From positions 62,248,001 to 62,312,000 of the forward strand of contig CM060733.1 of NCBI GenBank assembly GCA_030704615.1: DNA of 64,000 bases, read 5' to 3'. Shown here in pieces: positions 33,695-44,093 of the stretch (the first letter of the stretch is position 1; each line of letters begins with the position of its first letter). This stretch comes from Takakia lepidozioides. Taxonomy: Eukaryota > Streptophyta > Takakiopsida > Takakiales > Takakiaceae. Made by a program: the position numbers and the translations under genes. The notes under the pieces are model-generated. The model was not told the origin of the DNA. It ran no database searches and saw only the letters and a list, made by a program, of their open reading frames with translations.

Positions 33695-34194
33695 CTGCAA
33701 AGTCCTCCCTAGTTTGGGATCCAGGCTCTCCCAAGTTGCGGAGGACAGCAAACTATAGCGTAGGAATTCGGAGCCATCGAACACCGCACGGAGTTGGCAA
33801 GTGCGAGGTTCAGTATAGCGACAGACCAAGGCTCACAGGCACCATCTAAGTGGATCTGCGGAGTCCATCGACGATTGGAAGTCGCACATTGAAGTGGAAA
33901 GTATTGTTTCAAGCTACATGCATGAAGGTGGGAGGTTTGATTCCATAGCCAGTGAGTAGGACAATGATGGCCGATTCGGCGACGAAATAACATCTCCTGA
34001 CAGTTTCTCCTGAGGGTGGATCCAGCAGTATTCTCGGTGCAGACAGGAACGTTCGCACTGACAAGTGCCAGGACTGCTGGTTAAAACGGTCAAACAACCA
34101 AGTTGTGCTCATCAAGACTGGCCGCAATTGTGTTGTTTCGGAACAATGCAACCCATTGAGGTTCCAGATTTCCCGTCCCGAGTGATTCTTTCGA
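33695..34194. other. 5' flank of transposase copy 2
   Basis: This stretch lies between the visible first transposase exon and the palindrome array. It should contain the upstream exon and promoter of the transposase on the minus strand, but I could not define them. No other coding signal was found. Confidence 0.35.
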
Positions 34195-35880
34195 TTGCTG
34201 GTGGACGGAAATACGGCGCCGCATTTCCGTATTGCATCTTGGTCATGCACCAGAGCGACGGAAATGCGGCACCGAGTTTCCGTCCGGGGGAAACCTTTAT
34301 ACTCTCCAGAACGGAAATGCGGTAACGCATTTCCATCCAGCAAGCACGGTATGTGAAGGTCGAACGGAAATGCGGTACCGCATTTCCGTTCTGATTGAGA
34401 TTTATGAACAACGGGAACAGAAATGCGGCACCGCATTTCCGTCCGAGTCGCACTTTTCCGACATTTCAGAACGGAAATGCGGCGCCGCATTTCCATTTGT
34501 ATCTGATGCATGGAGCTGAGGGATAGAAATGCTGCAGCACATTTCCGTCCTTAAAAGACATTCATACTCTCCATAACGGAAATGCGGTACCGCATTTCCG
34601 TTCTGATTGAGAATTATGAACAACGGGAACATAAATGCGGCACCGCATTTCTGTCCGAGTCGCACTTTCCGACATTCCAGAACGGAAATGCGGCGCCGCA
34701 TGTCCATTTTGTATCTGATGCATGGAGCCGAGTGCGATTCCGACAGCTTCATACAGCGCAATTCCGACCGCTTGAGACATTCATACTATCCAGAACGGAA
34801 ATGCGGTACCGCATTTCGTTCTGACTGAAAATCGTGAACCATCTGAACTGAAATGCGGCAGCGTATTTCCATCCGAGTCGCACCTACCAACATTCCAGAA
34901 CGGAAATGCGGTACCGCATTTCCGTTCTGACTGAAAATCGTGAACCATCGGAACTGAAATGCGGCAGCGCATTTCCATCCGAGTCGCACCTCCCAACATT
35001 CCAGAACGGAATGTATTAGATTCAAAAGGGAAATGCGGCACCGCATTTCCGTTCTGATGAAATATCCTGAAACATCGGAACTGAAATGCGGTACCGCATT
35101 TCCGTCGGAGTCGCACCTTCCGACATTCCAAAACGGAAATGCGGCGCCGCATTTCCGTTTTGTATGTGAGGCATGGAGCTGTGGAACGAAAATGCGGCAC
35201 AGCATTTCCGCCAGCGTCAGACGTTAATACTCTACAGAACGGAAATGCGGTACCGCATTTCCGTTCTGACTGAAAATCGTGCGCAACGGGAACAGAAATG
35301 CGGCACCGCATTTCCGTCCGAGTCGCACCTTCCGACATTCTAGAACGGAAATGCGGCGCCGCATTTCCGTTTTGTATATGGGGCCTGGAGCTGTGCTACG
35401 GAAATGTGTTGCCGCATTTCCATCCATGTGAGACCTTCAAACTTTCCAGACCGGAAATGCGGCACCGCATTTCTGTCCAGGTGAGACCTCTATACTTTCC
35501 CGAACGGAAATGTGGCACGGCATTTCCATTCATCAACTAACGTATGTGAAGGTGGAACGGAAATGCGGTATCGCATTTCCGTTCACATTGAAAATCATGA
35601 AGCACGGGAACTGAAATGTTGTGCCTCATTCCCGTCCGAATCGCACCTTTCGACATTCCAGAACGGAAATGCGGCGCCGCATTTCCCTTTTGAATCTCAT
35701 ACATGGAGCTGTGGGACGGAAATGCGGCACCGTATTTCCGTTCAACAACTAAGGTATGTGAAGGTGGAACGGAAATGCGGTGCCGCATTTTCTTCCAACA
35801 AGTACGGATGTGTAGCTTCGTGATGGTACTTAACGGAAATGCGGCGCCGCATTCGCATTTTCGCTCCAACTCATCAGACG
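34195..35880. repeat. Palindrome array of copy 2 between two divergent genes
   Basis: About 30 palindromes of the type AAATGCGGCGCCGCATTT (central bases vary: GCGGTACCGC, GCGGCACCGC, GCGGTGCCGC), usually extended by ACGG and CCGT, recur every 50-60 bp with partly unique spacers. The array ends about 325 bp upstream of the ParB gene ATG and begins about 500 bp upstream of the transposase exon. It is the only sequence between the two genes. Frames through it on both strands (RISV, AAFP repeats) are artefacts. Confidence 0.85.
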
Positions 35881-36205
35881 CTGGGACGGAAATGCCTTGA
35901 AATGTGAACACGTGGAGCAACGGAATTGCTGCACATGTCGGCACTCTATCTGACTGAAGGGGCATGAGGCGGCGCGGCCTGACCGTTGGATAATGATGTT
36001 TGTTTTTCGGACGGCAGGCGTACCCTGAACGATTCGAATTTCGTAATGACGCAAACTCCACGAGGAGACACTTTCGTCCAACCCTTTCGAACCCAAGTGG
36101 TGCATCACCGCCGTTTCATCTACTTTTGTCGTGTCTCCTCAGTCACCCCTCTCGCGCCCTTTCCATCTGCACTCTTTGCCCCTTTTCCCTCTCTCTGTTC
36201 TTCTT

Positions 36206-39200
36206 ATGCTCGAACCTGAGAGGGGGGGAGTTCGTGCACCAGACAGGAGACCTCGTCGCAAGCTCCGGAAATTATACTTCGGACGTAGGCCAATGCCGAA
36301 GGGGAGGAAGCAGATGCGTCTACAGGAGGAGATTGCCATCTCCGAGCAGCAGGCCACTCAGGCAACCCAGCCACCAGTGAGAGCTCCATGCGATCGGGCT
36401 GCGCGCAGCTGATCGAGCACCGAACCCCCCATTTTGCTTCTGTAATTCTTAGACTGAATGCTAGGAGACTTGAATGCAGAACATGTTTGCATGCCTAACA
36501 GGAAAGGTGGACGTGCTGGAGGGATCGCAGGAATCCGAAGAGCCGCAGGAAGAGTCTCGAGGAGCTAGCTGCAGCACGTACACCCACCCGATCCCCGAGC
36601 GCGGGTATTCCTGCCGGGCCTAGCCCTGTGCGATTCAAAGACGCGTCTTCGAAGGGCAAGTTCAAAGCCCCAGAGATCGACTCGCGTTCTTCGGTCATGG
36701 AGAATCGCCAGCAGGGGTCGGGCCCTTCTCCAGCAAAGTCGAAGAAGAAGCAGCCCGTCCCTCTACTGGCTTCTGAACCGGCTCAGGCCGATTCACCCCC
36801 CCCAACGCGAATGAAGCAGCAGGGTAGAAGACAGATTCAATTGCAGCAGACACCTTCACCTGCAAGGATGAGGAAGCAGAAGGCAATCAGGGCGACGGGC
36901 GAACAATCTCCCGCAAAACCGCTTCCACGAGCTGAAGCTCAGTTCCTGGAGGATTTCCCGCCTGCAGATGTTGGGGCCGACTCTGCTGCAGCGAAGGCAA
37001 TGGGATCGACCGTTGATCTCGATTTGGTACCGGAGGAGGGTGCTGCCGCTCAACGTTCGCAGCAAGACCTCACCACCGATGAGCAAGCAGGCCCGGAGGA
37101 GGCCTCTGCAATGGCAGAATTGCCCGCAGACAGGCCCCAGAGTGCAGCTCCAGTTGAGGATGCTCCAGCTGCTCAGCCACTACCGGCACCTACAGACATG
37201 TCTCCGGAGGATTTCAAAAGTGCAGCGGATAAAATGTTGGAGGAGACACACAGTAGCATTGGCAGAGTTCTGGGCAGCAGGGTATTCCAGCGGACTCTTC
37301 GAATCCCACTCTGTCGCATGGTCTCCCTTCCCATCGTCAGGCAGGCCCTTCCCGGAGATGTGGATAAGCTCAAGTTCGCATTTCGAGAAGGGTACCGTCT
37401 GGGATCGGCAGCGTTTTACGTTTCCATTGAGAATGAGGACGGCGAAACTCGTGGACCCACTGCCGATGAATTGTCAACGTGGGATACCCACTGGCACACT
37501 CGCAACCACGAATTCGAGGCGACGCTGAAGGGTGATCCAGACTTCGGCCATATGTCGGGTAAAATGTTCTTTGTGTGGGACGGGAATCACCGACTTCTCG
37601 CCTGGTGGGAGTACATCAAGCAGAACCATGCCAAGCACATTGGCTGGCATTACATGGTGGAGTGTGTCATCCTGAAGGTGAAGGCGGCAGACTCCTCCCT
37701 GCTCAAGAATGCCATGGCGGACCTCAACTCGTAAGATACTCATACCCTCCCTAGCACGTTCGAAATGCGGTGCCGCATTTCGGTTTCCATTCTGGTTTGT
37801 TTCGTGCTTCCGTGTACTGAACTGGAGAGTGTGCCTTGCAGGGTCACTGAGAATGCGTACGTGCATACCCACATGGCACATATGCTGTACAGGGTGAGGA
37901 AAACTGGTCTCACTGATCCGCAGATGTTTGCGGAAATGCTGGAGCCCGAGCTCATTCAGAAAGCCGTTGCAAAAACAGACCGGACATGGTATCGTCTCAC
38001 TATGGATGGAATGGTGGAGGTGATATACGAAGTAAGTCGTCCTCCAATTTCCCTCTGCTCATCCTTCCCCAATTTCAGTAATGTTTCCACATGAATCGAA
38101 TGTAACGCTTCTGCATGTTTTTGTTGGCAGTCAAACATCAAGCTGGATTTGGCCCATGCCAAACGCTTCTTCATGGAAAGTGAGGGGCAGGTCAAAACGT
38201 TGCAGTCATTGACTGAGCACTTGAAGGAAGCCGGTGTCAAGTCCAGAACCAAATACAAGTCAAAGCTTGTGAAGCTGGTGGCAATTGCAGATCCGGCACT
38301 TGGAAAGGACTTCATCCCCGAGATTGCAAAACACTATTCTCGGGCCATGCAGCCGACCATGCAATTGGAGAAACTGCATCACCTCTCAACGGCATGTGTG
38401 GAGGCGAAAGAGAAGGTGAGGTTTCAATGCACTGAAGTTCCTTCCTAGCAATAGCCACTCTCTTCCAGCTCCTGACATTGGATCGGAAATGGCAGACACG
38501 GTGGCTGTCGATCTGGAATGCATCCGAGAGCATAAGGACAATGTGGTCTTTTCCACTCAAGTTTCCGACCCTGCAGTGGATGTGTGGCTCAACCGTATGA
38601 CTTGGTGGTTCCAGGTAATTCAAGGTACTTCCCCAGATTTGCTTTTCTGACATGAATTCCCTGAACTGCTACGTGACAATGCATTTGGGAATCGCAGGTA
38701 ATGTCGAATGCGAAGGAGCAAGTCGTAATGCACACAAATTCGTTCGGCTTGTACGTCAAATGGGATGGAACACAGACATTGGAAGACTACGTGACACGTT
38801 TCAGATGTGCGTACAAGGACAACCTTTTCGCCAGAGAGCTACAGACAGCAAGAAGGAGCGTGGAGTTTACACATCAGGAGGGAGCGGGGAAAGCTGCAAT
38901 GCGAATTGTTTACAGGTGAAGCACAGCTGCCCTTGTATGCGAAGCCTGGTTACGAGGTTTGTCTCGGAAATGCGGCACCGCATTCGCATTTTATGTTTTT
39001 GGTGGCACTCTGCCAGTAGGTTGGTCTCAACTTTTGCTCACGCATGCTGACTGCCTTGCAGGTATATGAAATACGTGCTCCTTCAGACAGGGGCCCTGGC
39101 TCAAGAGCCCCCGTTCTTCATGGCTTGGACCGTGGCGGGCCCAAGCTGTGTCTACACACCCGAGATGCAGAAACAATGGCATCCCGCGCATCTCGTTGGA

Positions 39201-40542
39201 TGCCCGTGGTACCTGGACATGTCTGGCGGTATTGTTGACGAGTCTGAGAAAGATCTGCACGCCTTGGCAGAAGAGAAGAGAAAGGAAAGACGTGTCCCTG
39301 CTTGGCCAAAGTCGGCAAAGGAATCTGCTGCTCTGGAAGAATCCAGAAAGGCAGCTGAGATGGCACAAAAGACGGTGGATGCAGCTGTGCAGGCCCAACA
39401 GAAGGGGTCGAAGAAGAGGACTCGCCAGCAAGGAGCAGCTGTTGTGACACCCGCCAAAACGAAGAAGCAGAAACAGCCTGTTCAGGAAGAGGGTGAGGAA
39501 GAGGACTCCGATGGAGACTTTGCAACCAGCCCACCCCCCCAAACGCAGGCTGCCTCCCCTGTGCCCACCGTTGTCACGAGAGGCACGAGAACTGGCTCGG
39601 CAAAGAAGGCACTCTTCAACCCCCCAGGGGGCACCCTTTCGAGCCGGTGGAAATGAAGAGGCCGAAAGTGGCTCCCGAAACAGTAGTCCAGTGTGTAAAT
39701 GAGAGTTTCTTGGCGGCTTTGGATGGACGGGCAGCCAAGTTGGCATACATGAAGACCATGGAGGGTCTGAAGGGCAGAGCACTGAAGAAGGCGACTGCCG
39801 AAGAGCCTTCCGACACCCCAGGATTTCAGAATATGGTCTCGTTCTTTGAGAGGGTGTGTGCAGACAAGGATTGTAGGAGGGGCGGAAATGCCACCGAGTG
39901 GTCTTGCGATATGATCATCTTGGATATTCCGGACGGAGAGCCTGTGGAAGGACTGCAAGCTTTGCCATCTTGGAACAGGTACTCGGAGGACTTTTGGAAG
40001 AAAGGATTCGGGCTTGCCCGCATGGTGTTGGACGACAGAGGCTGTGTGGTTGTCCTGGCGAGCAGAGGAAAAAACACTCAGACAGGAATTGCGAAGTGGA
40101 CCCGCAAGAGCGCCGTCCCGATTCTGAAAAAGAAGTGGACGTGCATCAACACACTGGGCCTTCGGTCGGAAGGGAAGAAGGTGATTACGACACTGGCACT
40201 CGTCCATTCATTTGCTTGGGTGTTTTCAAATGCGGTGCCGCATTCGGTTTCTAATCGTTTTCCCCCTGTGTATGCAGACGAAGCAGTTCGATGCATACTG
40301 CTTTGTGAAGGAGAACTCCACCTTTGCTTTCCGGAAGGAGGGAGGAAAGGTTGACCCGAACTGCGACCCACTCGATTACGACGTTCTGTTCAACAACATT
40401 CCCAAGGAACTTCTCCCTCATAGCCTCACTTCAACGGAACCCCTGCGGTACTCACGGACTCGGAGCCCTGCCTTCATTCAGACAATTATGGAGACATGCA
40501 CAGACGTGGAGGGCACAGTGCTCGACCTCATCTGTGGGACAG
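36206..40542 (+). CDS. ParB-like domain protein with putative DNA methyltransferase domain (copy 2)
   Basis: Predicted exons are 36206-36376, 36502-37730, 37842-38031, 38131-38415, 38469-38614, 38698-38915, 39062-40180 and 40278-40542, nearly all with GT-AG ends and matching phase. Exon 1 has a basic RPRRKLRKLYFGRRP segment. Exon 2 carries a low-complexity region and a ParB-like domain (IPLCRMVSLPIVRQALPG, then FFVWDGNHRLLAW, the ParB/Srx GxHR motif). Exon 7 has a Lys/Glu-rich linker and a methyltransferase-like stretch (CDMIILDIPDGEP at the motif IV place, then ARMVLDDRGCVVVLASRG). Exon 8 ends in GTVLDLICGTG, a motif I. This IV-then-I order suits beta-class N4C/N6A enzymes. Frame breaks lie near 38525 and 39630 (in CCCCCCAGGGGG). 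The 3' end is lost in the gap. Confidence 0.65.
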
Positions 40543-40659
40543 GTATGCAGAATCTTGATCTATGCTGTTCTGCAAATTCTCGTTAGGATGTAGTTCGCAA
40601 CATCTGAAGCGCCATGTGGTAATGTGTGGATGGCATTGTAACAGGTGCCTCAATGTGGG

Positions 40660-41159
40660 NNNNNNNNNNNNNNNNNNNNNNNNNNNNNNNNNNNNNNNNN
40701 NNNNNNNNNNNNNNNNNNNNNNNNNNNNNNNNNNNNNNNNNNNNNNNNNNNNNNNNNNNNNNNNNNNNNNNNNNNNNNNNNNNNNNNNNNNNNNNNNNNN
40801 NNNNNNNNNNNNNNNNNNNNNNNNNNNNNNNNNNNNNNNNNNNNNNNNNNNNNNNNNNNNNNNNNNNNNNNNNNNNNNNNNNNNNNNNNNNNNNNNNNNN
40901 NNNNNNNNNNNNNNNNNNNNNNNNNNNNNNNNNNNNNNNNNNNNNNNNNNNNNNNNNNNNNNNNNNNNNNNNNNNNNNNNNNNNNNNNNNNNNNNNNNNN
41001 NNNNNNNNNNNNNNNNNNNNNNNNNNNNNNNNNNNNNNNNNNNNNNNNNNNNNNNNNNNNNNNNNNNNNNNNNNNNNNNNNNNNNNNNNNNNNNNNNNNN
41101 NNNNNNNNNNNNNNNNNNNNNNNNNNNNNNNNNNNNNNNNNNNNNNNNNNNNNNNNNNN
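40660..41159. other. Assembly gap
   Basis: Exactly 500 N. It hides the 3' end of the ParB-methyltransferase gene, the right terminus of copy 2 and the junction with gypsy fragment 4. A length of 500 suggests a placeholder, so the true distance is unknown. Confidence 0.99.
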
Positions 41160-42690
41160 TGTTTTCAACATGCAAATCGTGGTGCAATGGTTTGTCATGG
41201 ATACCACTGTACCCCTTCAACTTATTGGCATTGACTCTTCCCAGCATCTCTTTGTTAATGGTTTGTAACATGGCTGTGGTTGTTATCATACATCTTCTGT
41301 ATGACATAAGGTCCCTTCCATGGTGATTTAAGCTTAGAGGCTTTAATCTTCCCCTTCTTCTGCAACCAGAGAACCAAATCTCCCGTCTTAAAAGTCTTTA
41401 ATTTGCCTTCATCAAACTGTTCCTTCCTCTTCATCTGAACTCTGGTCATGTTATCAACTGCATCAGCACGTACTTCTTCCACAAGGGATAATTCATGTTT
41501 CCTGACCTTAATTGAATCTTCCAATTCCATTCTCTTTCCCCATGCAGTTCTCATGGTAGGTAACAAGAATTCCACTGGAAGTAAAGCTTCCATACCATAA
41601 ACTAATTGGAATGGTGTATACTTAGTGGTGACTTTATATGAAGTCCTGTATGACCACAAAGCTGTCAGCAGCTTTGTATCCCAATCCGTTCTGTTTGCAT
41701 TGACTATCTTAGCCAGATAGTACATAGTATTTTGTTGGTAGCCTCTGCCTGCCCATTACCCTGTGTGGGTAATACGTTGTACTCTTCCTATGCACAATCA
41801 TGAACTCTTTAGTCAATAGTTCAATGGTCTCATTAATGAAGTGACTTCCCTGGTCACTGATAAATTCTAAGGGACAGCCAAATCGTGTAAGTATGTTCAC
41901 ATCCAGGAACCTTGCTGTGGACTTGGCTGGGTTGTCCCTAAGAGCTTTAGCTTCCACCCACTTCGTAGTATAATCAGTGGCTGTAATTATGTACTTGTTC
42001 TGTGTATTCTTGGCCGGTGGGTTAATTGGTCCAACAAAGTCTAGTCCCCATTTCTGAAATGGTTCAGTAGGCATCGTAGGATGCAAAGCCATCTTCCCAG
42101 ATCTTTGCAAAGGTCCTAGCCTCTGACATTCATCACAACTTTGACAATACTTGTGTACATCTTTGAACAAAGTAGGCCACCAGTAACCTGCAAGTAGTAT
42201 CTTCCTATTGGTAGTCTCTTCTCCAAAATGACCTCCAGCCACTCCTTTATGAACTTCCTCCAAAACTTTATTTACTTCATGGTGGTACAAGCATCGTTTA
42301 AGTACTCCATCAGGTCCTAGCTTATACATTCTGCCCCCTACCATAGTATAAGGTAAAGCCTTGATAGAGATTCTCTTCCTCTGTTCCTTACCATAACTAG
42401 GTGGGCACTGACCATGAGTAAGGTAGTATCTGATTGGCCACTGCCAATCTAACCATTCATCTGCACTTCCTTGCACCTCCATTGCAAATAAACTCGCATC
42501 AGGTAATTGGTCGTTCTACTCCTGTGCGGGCTCTCCTGTTGTTGGCGGACAATTATGATCTGCCACAAGATTGCAAACGGCCAGGCTTGTAAACAAACTT
42601 CGAACTCAAACTCGGAAGATTATTAACCACCTTGCTATCCTGTCCACTTATCAAAGTTTGCTTCACCAGATATATCAGAGCCTAGTGATC
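41160..42690 (-). pseudogene. Ty3/gypsy fragment 4: RNase H end and integrase
   Basis: Minus strand from 42690: the end of RNase H and linker, then from 42482 GGHFGEETTNRKILLAGYWW, the integrase zinc-binding H2C2 region (FKDVHKYCQSCDECQRLG), and the catalytic core with Asp in GLDFVGP and Asp in ISDQGSHF. A shift near 41760 precedes the NxxxAE segment. The C-terminal frame is 41725-41255. At 42690 the match to gypsy stops inside RNase H (just after GTGATC), and the terminus of copy 3 begins about ten bases later. Its 3' end is in the gap. Confidence 0.8.
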
Positions 42691-42699
42691 GGGCGAACT

Positions 42700-42940
42700 G
42701 GGGTTGCTATTCCATGAGCTCATTGAGCTCATGAGCTCATGAGCGGGCATGGCTAACCCATGAGCCGCAAAGTAACACACTTCGAATTTCGGCAGATTTT
42801 TTTCGGGCCAAAAACTATAAAATAATCAAAAATCGAAGATTTCCGCGCTCATGCTGGAAGCACTCCGCTCATGAGTACCAGTGTACGCTCATGACTTGGA
42901 GCCCAGGCTCATGGACCGCCAGGCCAGGTCATAGAATAAC
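42700..42940. repeat. Terminal module of copy 3
   Basis: It begins with the terminal repeat and an outer cluster of CATGAGCTC/CATGAGC (42713-42770). An AT-rich core follows (42785-42840), then an inner cluster of CGCTCATG repeats in inverted orientation (42846-42915). The layout is the same as in copies 1 and 2, but the base sequence differs considerably. Confidence 0.65.
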
Positions 42941-42954
42941 TGAATTCTGGGCAA

Positions 42955-43440
42955 TAACGGCACCGAAATTATCCCAGAGGCAGAGACGCAAGCGGAATTA
43001 GGATCCGGGTTTGCAGACTCCGAAAACGCAATGGCGACCTATAACCGTGGATAGTACTATTGCAGAAGTGCAGGATGGTTGGGTATAACGACGCCGTAAT
43101 TGGGCACAGGAAAAGAAATAGCCGGCTGAAGGCTCGGGAGTGAAGCCAACAACGGTGAAAGTAATTGGGCTCCGCCAACCAAATACCCGGCTGCATCCTC
43201 CGGAGTGCAGGCGATAACGGCGCCGAAATGGGCCCCGGAAACCAAATACTCGGCTGAAGCCACCGGAGTGCAGCCGATAACGGCGCCGAAATTGGGTCCG
43301 GAAACCAAATACCCGGCTGAAGGCTGGGGATTGCAACCAATAACGGCGCCGAAATTGACCTGCGGAAACAAAATTCTCGGCTGAAGCTTCCGCACTCCAT
43401 GTAATAACGGCGCCGAAATTGGGCGTCGGAGAGCAAATAC
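42955..43440. repeat. 62-bp tandem repeat with GGCGCC half-palindromes
   Basis: Units of about 62 bp share CGGCTGAAG, a variable stretch, GATAACGGCGCCGAAATTGG and GGAAACCAAATACC. Six to seven degenerate units are present. The array ends about 100 bp upstream of the ATG at 43542, so it lies in the promoter position of that ORF. Frames read on the minus strand (PQPSAGYLVSGPNFGAVIG type) are repeat translations. Confidence 0.8.
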
Positions 43441-43541
43441 CCGCCTTACGGTGAGGGAGGCCTTGCTCTCATTTTGCTCTTCACTCTTCTCTGTTGTGCC
43501 CATCTCCTCCCTGCTTTGAGTTCGTGCTGTGTCGTGAGGCC

Positions 43542-44093
43542 ATGTCGTGCCCGAATCACATCTATCGACGCCAGACGGGAGTCATTTTCCCGAAAGCAGA
43601 CGACATCATTGTCTTCCTGGATGTTTACAGGGACGATCCTCGACTTGTCCAGCTGAGAGCAATGGAGTTTCTTCCAGGATTGCACGATTCTCCTGGACCC
43701 CGGCTGGGGAGCAGGTGGTTCCTACGCATCATGGACCTGGACTTTCCGCATGTGTGGGAGCCGAACAGATCACGCACAGCGTTGCTGTATCGCTGGAATT
43801 GTTGCGAGTGGACGTATGATGAGTGCATAGGTGAAAACTTTACGCGTGGACGGACTGGCTCGGAAAGTGGGGACATTCTCTTCAGTTATGAGGATGAGGA
43901 GGAGGGGAACACAGGGCCCACTGTGAAAATGTCCTTCTACCAAGGGGGCGCTATCGATAAACACGACATCCTCGTTAGTTTCAACCGGGCGACAGAAACC
44001 ACTGACATTTTGTTCAAATATAGGCACCCGGTCACTGAGGAGGTCCTTGAGAGGCCAGTTCGAGTTCCTTCTTCTTGGGCGAGGGGACCATAG
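43542..44093 (+). CDS. Accessory ORF of copy 3, unknown function
   Basis: An uninterrupted 183-residue frame starts at ATG 43542 after a pyrimidine-rich leader. The protein is soluble-looking and mixed alpha/beta (PKADDIIVFLDVYRDD, RWFLRIMDLDFPHVWEPN, TALLYRWNCCEWTYDECIG), with an acidic patch EDEEEG in the middle and a C-terminus rich in beta-prone residues. No signal peptide or membrane segment is visible, and I do not recognise a family. It lies between the terminal module and the 3' end of the transposase gene, convergent with it. Copy 2 has no counterpart at that place. Its intactness beside a dead transposase suggests recent acquisition or selection. Confidence 0.55.
   Translation: MSCPNHIYRRQTGVIFPKADDIIVFLDVYRDDPRLVQLRAMEFLPGLHDSPGPRLGSRWFLRIMDLDFPHVWEPNRSRTALLYRWNCCEWTYDECIGENFTRGRTGSESGDILFSYEDEEEGNTGPTVKMSFYQGGAIDKHDILVSFNRATETTDILFKYRHPVTEEVLERPVRVPSSWARGP

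Larger units (their letters stand above)
29343..40659. mobile_element. Large MULE-type element, copy 2, running into the assembly gap
   Basis: The left terminus is at 29343 and the right terminus is hidden in or beyond the gap, giving at least 11.3 kb. It contains, in order, a terminal module, a near-intact transposase gene (-), a palindrome array, and a ParB-methyltransferase-like gene (+). The transposase and ParB genes diverge from the array. The same order is found in copy 3. Sequence beyond the gap (41160) is gypsy integrase. Confidence 0.65.

Noticed and set aside
34195-35880. CRISPR-like array
   Set aside because: Regularly spaced palindromes, but the repeats are imperfect and variable, the spacers are themselves related, the genome is eukaryotic with introns, and no cas genes occur.
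39027-39782. Minus-strand frame of 251 residues
   Set aside because: It is antisense to exon 7 of the ParB-methyltransferase gene, with low-complexity Leu/Ser content and no homologue in copy 1 or 3.
36206-40542. Bacterial or phage contamination carrying parB and a methylase
   Set aside because: The gene has at least seven GT-AG introns, occurs in several diverged copies beside plant-type retrotransposons, and shares palindromes with its surroundings.
40528-41326. Frames of 180-260 residues spanning the N block
   Set aside because: They are open only because the 500 N give no stops; the real sequence on each side is ParB-methyltransferase gene and gypsy integrase.
42691-42699. GGGCGAACT as a 9-bp target site duplication of copy 3
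   Set aside because: The right flank after 53726 reads TTGTGATGG, which does not match; gypsy parts on the two sides are also not contiguous.
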